This document shows positions 57,715 to 64,000 of a DNA stretch of 64,000 bases, piece by piece. A program made the position numbers and the translations under genes. The notes under the pieces were generated by a model. That model saw only the letters and a program-made list of their open reading frames with translations, was not told where the DNA came from and ran no database searches. Where the stretch lies: assembly GCA_036924085.1 (NCBI GenBank), contig JAVGWX010000001.1:7007681-7071680 (forward strand). Reading direction: 5' to 3'. The first letter of the stretch is position 1; the number at the start of each line of letters is the position of its first letter. The stretch is from Ariolimax columbianus (Eukaryota; Mollusca; Gastropoda; Stylommatophora; Arionidae).

Positions 57715-58750
57715 TGTGTGTATCCTTTTCCTCAATGTGTTTTTGCATGTGTTTTGTGCATGTGTTTTGTGCATGTGTTTTTGTATATGTGTTTTCTATC
57801 AGTCATCCCAATGGACGCAGAAGAGATGCAGGCCAGCGGACATTGCACCTCTGCCCTATTGTGACAACCTCCCAGGCGGCGGAGAATGCTAGGCGTACCA
57901 TTACTGCAGCGAAGTCGAGAAAATAAAGGGAGCAAGGAGATACCTCACTCCCATGCATATGCTACGTTTCTGGCAGGACGTGACGATCCTGGGACACGGA
58001 CACACTGGACTGCCTCTCTTCCGGGATAGTACAAACTAGTACATAGTCCATATCATATCATTGCCACACCCTATTGACACGAGTGGGGAAGACTCGATAG
58101 TCCTGCAAGACAACTTCCCTAAGAGAGACAACTCTGACTAAAAACAACTGCTGTCTTGCAGATAAGCTGGGGACAGCCAAAGGCTAAGGAGGGCATCCCT
58201 ACAGAAACGCCTGTTGAAATCGGATGCACTGGGCCACAGGCTTAACAAAGTAACACAGTGCAACGTATATCGCTGCAACCAGCGTACCAAGAAGAAGAAG
58301 AAGAAGTATATGTGTTTTGTGTATGTTCTATAATTGTGTTTTGTACAATTTTGAAAATATATTTTGTGCATGTTCGGGAATGTATTATATTCATATGTTT
58401 TCTGCATGTTCCATAAATAGAATTTCTGAATATTTTATAAATGTCTCTTGCGCCTCTTTTATGAATGTGTTTGTACCTTTTTTTAATGTGTTTTGTGAAT
58501 ATGCTTCAATGTGTTTTGTAAATTTTTTTTGTGACTGTGTTTGTGAATGCACTTTTAATGCGCTTTTAATGTGTTTTGTAAAAATATTATATGAATGTTT
58601 TCTTAATATGTTTTGTGAATGTGTTTTGTAAATATGTTTTGTTCACGGGTTTTTTGCATTTTTTATTAAGGTGTTTTGAGAATATGTTTTGTGAGTGTGT
58701 TTTGTGAATGTGTTTGTGAATATATTTTGCGTATGTGTTGTGTGTAACAG
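57715..58750. repeat. Degenerate 'tgtgttttgtgaatg' repeat, split by a retroelement
   Basis: Short units of about 13-18 bases (tgtgttttgtgcatg and relatives) at 57715-57795 and again at 58306-58750. The intervening 510 bases are an insertion. The same repeat type returns at 59995-61445. Confidence 0.85.
57796..58305 (+). mobile_element. Short retroelement insertion with (AAG)n tail and 13-bp target-site duplication
   Basis: GTATATGTGTTTT occurs at 57783-57795 and again at 58306-58318, bracketing 510 bases of non-repetitive DNA that ends in (aag)5. The 3' end 'agcgtaccaagaagaagaag' closely matches the 3' end of the LINE at 17573-20517 (gcgtacgaagaagaagaag on its sense strand). No RT motifs are present, so it is either a heavily 5'-truncated LINE or a SINE sharing the LINE tail. 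The duplication lies in repetitive DNA, so chance similarity must be kept in mind. Confidence 0.65.
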
Positions 58751-59994
58751 TTCCAGCTGGAGCATGGACATTAAGGGCATGGGTGATGGGGGCCGGCGAC
58801 TCAAGGAACAAAGGTCACCTGAATGTGTACCATGTCACTTATCGCTCGGCACTAAGTTGAAAAAGGAAACGAGAGGTTAGGGGGAAGAATGTGTCTAGTA
58901 CAGGTAGGGGTTCGCAGCGGACCACTCTGGAATTCCGTTTTAGCGTAGTGGGGGGTTAGTGACAGTCAGAGGCCGCCACCGTCTGCTACGACATTTAAAG
59001 TGACATGAATTCGGAGATATTTTTCCAATAACAAGTAGTTGGAGTGTAATCTAGTAATCCAAATTAAAGTGATGGTTAAGTCCATTGGACAGCCATGAAG
59101 CTGTTTGAGACCATGAAATACTCGCAAAGATGAACTCAGCAGACTGGCCTTGAGATAGAGACAGAAAAAGACTGAGGTACTAGCTCATAGGCTGACTATG
59201 AGAGCGATTGATAGGCTGCTAGTAGCTAGCAGGCTGACTAGGAGTTTGTGAGATATAGAATGAGCTGCAGAGTGACTGAACCAGCAGACACATTCGAGTT
59301 TTGGCAAGTCGCTCTAAAAATGTGTGTGTGTTCGACACCCTGTGACTAGAAGAGATCTGAATGTTTGTCGTACGTGCAGGACACCGAGTAAACGACGTGT
59401 GTTCTGAAGTATGTGTATGTACAGATCGACTGAGTGTATGACCACAAGTGAGTACGCGATTCTGACTAAAAGTGACGTGATCTAATTTCATATGAACGCA
59501 TAGATCACCTGAGTATACGTGAATAGATCGAATGTGGATGTACAGATCACCTGACTGGAGAGATCTAAGTGTGGGTGAATGCACAGAACGATAGAGTACA
59601 TAATACGATCGTGAATGCGAGTGTGTGAAAATGTGTTGAGTGCGCAGATAACGAGGGGGGGGGGAGGGAAGTGTAACGACAACAACTGGGTTTTATTAGT
59701 TGGAGGAAATATTCAAAAGCTAATGCTTACAACCTCCGTTGTAGTGGGAATTACGGTTTTTTGATTATTTAATTCAGATGTATTTGTTATTTGTTGCTAA
59801 TATTGTTTCTATTGATTTGCATGTTAATAAATAATATATATGTATTACAGTAGAGGGTTTCCTTTGTTATTTGCTGTGTGTAGACGTGTCGTGGTGTGAA
59901 TGAAATTTATAACGCTTAGATAAGTAACTACTCAGCGAAACCCAGACTCTGCCACATGTGCGTGGTCTATTATTATGTTATGTGAATTGATTTT
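58751..59994. other. Mostly unique sequence, no gene confirmed
   Basis: A possible small exon (58751-58877, between tgtgtaacag and gttagg) codes a short basic peptide but is weakly supported. Short imperfect repetitions of 'taggctgactatgag' occur near 59185-59245, and a G run near 59655. Confidence 0.35.
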
Positions 59995-61445
59995 GAGCAT
60001 GTTATATGCATGTTTGGTGCATGTTATGTGTATGTTTTGTGCATGCTTTATGAATGTGTTGTGAATGTGTTTTGTGCATGTGTTTTGTGCACATGTTTTG
60101 TCCATGTTTTAAGAATGTGCTAAATGCATGTCTTAGAAACGTATTTTGCACATGTTTTGTGAATGTATTTTGAACATATTTTATTCTGTTTTCTGTTTTG
60201 AGTTTAGTGTATGTGTATTGTGGATTTGTTTTTTTCATGTGTATTGTGGGTGTGTTTTGTGGAGTATTTTGTTCATGTGTATTGTGGATGTGTTTTGTTC
60301 ATGTGTATTGTGAATGTGTTTTTTGTGAGTGTGATTTGTTCATGTCAATTGTGTTTGTGTTCTGTTCATGTGAATTGTGGATGTGTTTTGTTCATGTGTA
60401 TTGTGGGTGTGTTTTGTGGACGTATTTTGTTTATGTGTTTTGTTAATGTGTCCTGTGGACGTATTTTGTTCATGTGTGTTGTGGTTGTGTATTGTGGATG
60501 TGTTTTGTTCATGTGTATTATGAATGTGTTTTGTGCATGTGTTTTGTTCCAATGTTTTAAAGATTTGTTTGTTTATGTGTTTTGTGCTACGTGCTTATGG
60601 AACAGTGTTTTATGCAAGTGTTTCGAGAATGTGTTTTTTTATGAATTTGCTTTGTGCATGTGTTTTGTGAATACGTTTTGTGTAAGTGTTCTGTTCACGC
60701 TTCAGGAATGTGTTTAATTCATTTTTATTAAGATAGGGTATTTGTGTGTGTTGTCTGTACGTTTATTTTGGTAATAAATTATTTGCACATTATATTTTAG
60801 AGTTTTGTGCATGTGTTTTGTGAATGTGTTTTGTGAATGTGCTCTGTGAATGTGTTTTATGCATGTATTTTGTGCAAGTGTTCTTTTCATACTTCATGAG
60901 TGTGTTTTATTCAGTTTTTATGAAAGTCTTTTTTCTTGTGTTTTGTGCATGGGTTTTTTTGTATGTGTTTTTGTGCCAGTTTTGATACATTCTTTTAGGC
61001 GTATTTTATGTTTTGTTTTTGCATGTGTTTTGTGAATGTGTTTTGTTCATGTGTTTTGTGAATATGTTTTGTGAATGTGTTTTGTGAATGGGTTTTATGC
61101 ATGTGTTTTTGGGCATATGCTTTGTGTATATTTCATGATTGTGTGTTGTGTATGTTTTAAGAATGTATTTTGCGCAAGTGATTTGAGAAAATTGCTTTGC
61201 TAATTTATTTACTGAATTTGTTTTATGAAAGTGTTTTGTACATGCTTTACTAATGTGTTTTATGAATGTATTGAGAATATATTGTGAATATGTTTGGTTA
61301 AATTTGTTTTGTTTTATTTGGTTCATTCAGAATAATTTATGTTAATTTGTTTTCTAAATGTGTTTGTGCATGTTTTGTGAATGTGTTTTCTCAATGTATT
61401 TTGTCAATATGTTTTCTCATTGTGTTTTGTGGATGTGTTGTGTGA
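59995..61445. repeat. Degenerate 'tgtgttttgtgaatg' array
   Basis: About 1.45 kb of short units (13-18 bases) built on tgtgttttgtg plus aatg, catg, gatg or ttcatg. Frames on both strands read as Cys/Phe/Val or Thr/Lys/His nonsense. It is the same family as the repeat at 57715-58750. Confidence 0.88.
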
Positions 61446-61514
61446 ATGTATTCTGTTTCACTATTGAAGATTTGTTTGTTCTTCATTTTACTAGTTGAAA
61501 CATTGTTAAGCATT

Positions 61515-62272
61515 CTGCACGGTTCATTACAAGACAACCTGTCTCAACCATTCTACACTGCCCATTACAAGACAACCTGTGTCAACCATTCTACACGGCC
61601 CATTACGAGACAACCTGCGTCAACCATTCTACACGGCACATTACGGGACAACCTGCGTCAACCATTCTACACGGCCCATTACTGGACAACCTGCGTCAAC
61701 CATTCTACACGGCCCATTACGAGACAACCTGCGTCAACCATTCTACACGGTCCATTACAAGACAACCTACGTCAATCGTTTTACACGGTCCATTACAAGA
61801 CAACCTACGTCAACCATTCTACACTGCCCATTACAAGACAACCTGTGTCAACCATTCTACACTGCCCATTACGGGACAACCTGTGTCAACCATTCTACAC
61901 GGCCCATTACGAGACAACCTGCGTCAACCATTCTACACGGCACATTACGGGACAACCTGCGTCAACCATTCTACACGGCCCATTACGGGACAACCTGCGT
62001 CAACCATTCTACACGGCCCATTACGGGACAACCTGCGTCAACCATTCTACACGGCCCATTACGAGACAACCTGCGTCAATCCTTCTACACGGCACATTAC
62101 GGGACAACCTGCGTCAACCATTCTACACGGCCCATTACGGGACAACCTGCGTCAACCATTCTACACGGCCCATTACAGGACAACCTGCGTCAACCATTCT
62201 ACACGGCCCATTACGGGACAACCTGCGTCAACCATTCTACACGGCCCATTACGGGACAACCTGTGTCAACAT
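61515..62272. repeat. Minisatellite, 38-bp unit
   Basis: About 20 copies of a 38-bp unit with core 'accattctacacggcccatt' followed by acgggacaacctgcgtca. Variants (acgagac, acaagac, cacatta) recur in blocks. All three + frames stay open for 130-300 codons; these are artefacts. Confidence 0.96.
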
Positions 62273-62702
62273 TTGTAAACGACTCATTATCCTACAAATG
62301 TATCCTTGTTTATCTGGTTCTACTCAAGTTCATGTTTGGTAATATGTGTTGGTTTCTCCCTTTACGGTTCAACCTATCCATGTCCGCTAGCCATCCTCCA
62401 TCTTCAGTTGTATTAGATCTGCAAAGGATTTCCCTAACAGACCCTAAAAACCAAATGTGCTTCGTGGGTTTAGCACAATCACATCAACTCTAGAAGGCCA
62501 GGTAGCAATGGCGCGTAGGAATTGTTTCTATGACCACGTACATTTCAGGACCATTATCTTATTTGCAATTTTCCCCATTGCGCATATTATCTTCTCCAGC
62601 CTCCTCTCCCCCCCCCCCCCGCGTTTCCTCCAGCTCTCTCCCCCCTCCCCTCCCCCACCGGGGTTATGAGATAAAAACTATAACATATTCTCGCGTAAAT
62701 AT
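62273..62702. other. Unique sequence with a C-rich patch
   Basis: No gene recognised. Includes 13 consecutive C at 62608-62620 and a C/T-rich patch to about 62660. Confidence 0.4.
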
Positions 62703-62715
62703 CTCTCTCTCTCTA

Positions 62716-62758
<43 letters not shown>
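62703..62758. repeat. (CT)n microsatellite
   Basis: CT dinucleotides with one 'atctat' interruption. Confidence 0.95.
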
Positions 62759-62760
<2 letters not shown>

Positions 62761-62904
62761 AGCGCCTTCAATTTCATTCTACCTTGATCATGTTGCCTGG
62801 CAGCGAATACATAACACAAATAATGACTAGCACTAATAAGTTAATAGCACATTAACAATAAACTTCAATTAGCACATTTAGCATTCATATTTTCAAAAAT
62901 AGTT

Positions 62905-63225
62905 CACCTCTACCCGCCAACGTGTTACACTACCCTACGATAGTTCATCTCAACCCGCCAACGTGTTGCACAACCCTACAACAGTTCATCTCAACCCGCC
63001 AACGTGTTGCACAACCCTACAACAGTTCACTCAACCCGCCAACGTGTTGCACAACCCTACAACAGTTCATTCAACCCGCCAACGTGTTGCACAACCCTAC
63101 AACAGTTCACTCAACCCGCCAACGTGTTGCACAACCCTACAACAGTTCATCTCAACCCGCCAACGTGTTGCACAACCCTACAACAGTTCACTCAACCCGC
63201 CAACGTGTTGCACAACCCTACGAAG
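62905..63225. repeat. Minisatellite, 39-41-bp unit
   Basis: Eight copies with core 'cgccaacgtgttgcacaacc'. A two-base difference (ttcatctc versus ttcactc or ttcattc) makes units 41 or 39 bases, so frames swap between copies. Confidence 0.95.
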
Positions 63226-64000
63226 AAAGTATGAGGCGTCGCATGCCTCCTACATCAGTTCAACTATGACGTCTAGTTCCTCCACTAACTTGTCACCTAT
63301 GTGGTTTAGTATCTATATTTCTCTAAGCGATAAGCGCATGGCCGAATGTTCTCGAGGCCTGGCTATAAACAAACATAGCGAGCACATGACGTGGCGACAG
63401 CAGTGGCGAAGCGGCCTGTAGTTCTCAGCCTAAACAAAAACCTCGACTACGCCAGCAATCGGAGAAAGTTGTATTGACAGTTATTTTTTTGTTATTTCTC
63501 TAAGCTGTCTTTGTAAATAATGCGAGACGTCGTATACAATTTTTCTTTCTGTCTTTTTGGTTCTATCATTAACTACGAGGACAATCGGATCAAAAGGAAT
63601 CTCTGTGCCAAATATGGCAAGGCTGGGCCTGAAATGCACTAGTGCATCAGCAAAAATATATTTCCTTTGCAGACACACAAGCTCACTTATAGATGTAGAT
63701 AATAGCTCGTGCTTAGGTTTTTAAACAAAAAAGCAATGACTTATTTTATTTGTGTATCTTGTAGAGACCGGGCGGTCTGTACATTTGAGGAGGTGTTGAA
63801 TGAGAATCGAAAGTAGAGTGTAAAAGGAAATCTTGGTAAAGAACCATTTTCAGACAAACTGACCCAATCACAAGGCGTCGATCTGTACGCGCAAATAATT
63901 CCTCTTTCTTCGGCAATAAACCCAGAACACGTTCCAAATCATGTTTCTATTGAGGCTGAAATTGGCTGGAATTGCATCAAATTTCCTTGAATGGGGAAAG
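63226..64000. other. Unique sequence at the window end, no gene confirmed
   Basis: Two minus-strand frames (63481-63678, with FADALVHFRPSLAIFGTEIP, and 63746-63937) look protein-like but I cannot match them to a family. They lie in different segments with no visible splice joining. Confidence 0.35.

Noticed and set aside
58751..58877. Small exon-like interval between gtaacag and gttagg
   Set aside because: Acceptor lacks a pyrimidine tract (T/G-rich repeat instead), the donor is weak and the peptide is unrecognised; left as unique sequence.
60211..60717. 168-residue Cys/Phe/Val-rich frame resembling a membrane protein
   Set aside because: Translation of the tgtgttttgtg repeat; hydrophobicity is a by-product of T-rich codons.
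61446..62493. Overlapping frames of about 300 residues
   Set aside because: Translation of the 38-bp minisatellite in successive frames; no start context or splice sites.

Overview
This window is eukaryotic (animal) genomic DNA. It has spliced coding exons with GT/AG junctions, decayed LINE and mariner elements, and an extreme load of micro- and minisatellites. There is no sign of operons, ribosome binding sites or prokaryotic gene density. The one confidently identified host gene is a retinal homeobox (rx/Rax) gene on the + strand. The LINE types (ORF2 with an RNase H domain, plus RTE/CR1-like reverse transcriptases ending in a zinc knuckle) and the homeodomain sequence suggest a lophotrochozoan, most likely a mollusc. 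The taxonomic call is inference.

Layout. 1-3551: decayed LINE pieces, two abutting minisatellites, and the end of an upstream intron. 3552-3970: an rx exon coding a His/Gln-rich segment, an acidic segment and homeodomain positions 1-46. 3971-25676: a 21.7-kb intron interrupting the homeodomain between positions 46 and 47. It is packed with tandem arrays (one of 2.4 kb with higher-order structure), a mariner relic, at least five LINE fragments and one almost intact 5'-truncated LINE with a perfect 13-bp target-site duplication. Two repeat-free stretches there look like candidate enhancers. 25677-26120: the last rx exon, with the rest of helix 3 and the C-terminal OAR motif. 26121-34750: probable 3' UTR or flank, more arrays, SINE-like pieces and two tail-to-tail decayed LINEs. 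34750-36930: a LINE split by a mariner at a TA inside reverse transcriptase motif A. 36940-43760: mainly tandem arrays, including 25 nearly identical 25-bp copies. 43900-46724: two possible host exons with good splice sites, flanking another decayed LINE. 47075-64000: mostly tandem arrays, with one LINE relic, one short retroelement with target-site duplication, and two more repeat-free candidate regulatory stretches.

By hand count, roughly a third of the window is tandem repeat (more than 40 arrays, mostly unrelated units of 17-93 bp) and roughly a quarter is recognisable transposon debris. Nearly all the long open frames outside rx are artefacts of repeats or remnants of LINE and mariner proteins. 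No RNA gene, CRISPR array or intact second host gene could be established. The upstream rx exon (start codon and octapeptide) was not found and probably lies before base 1.
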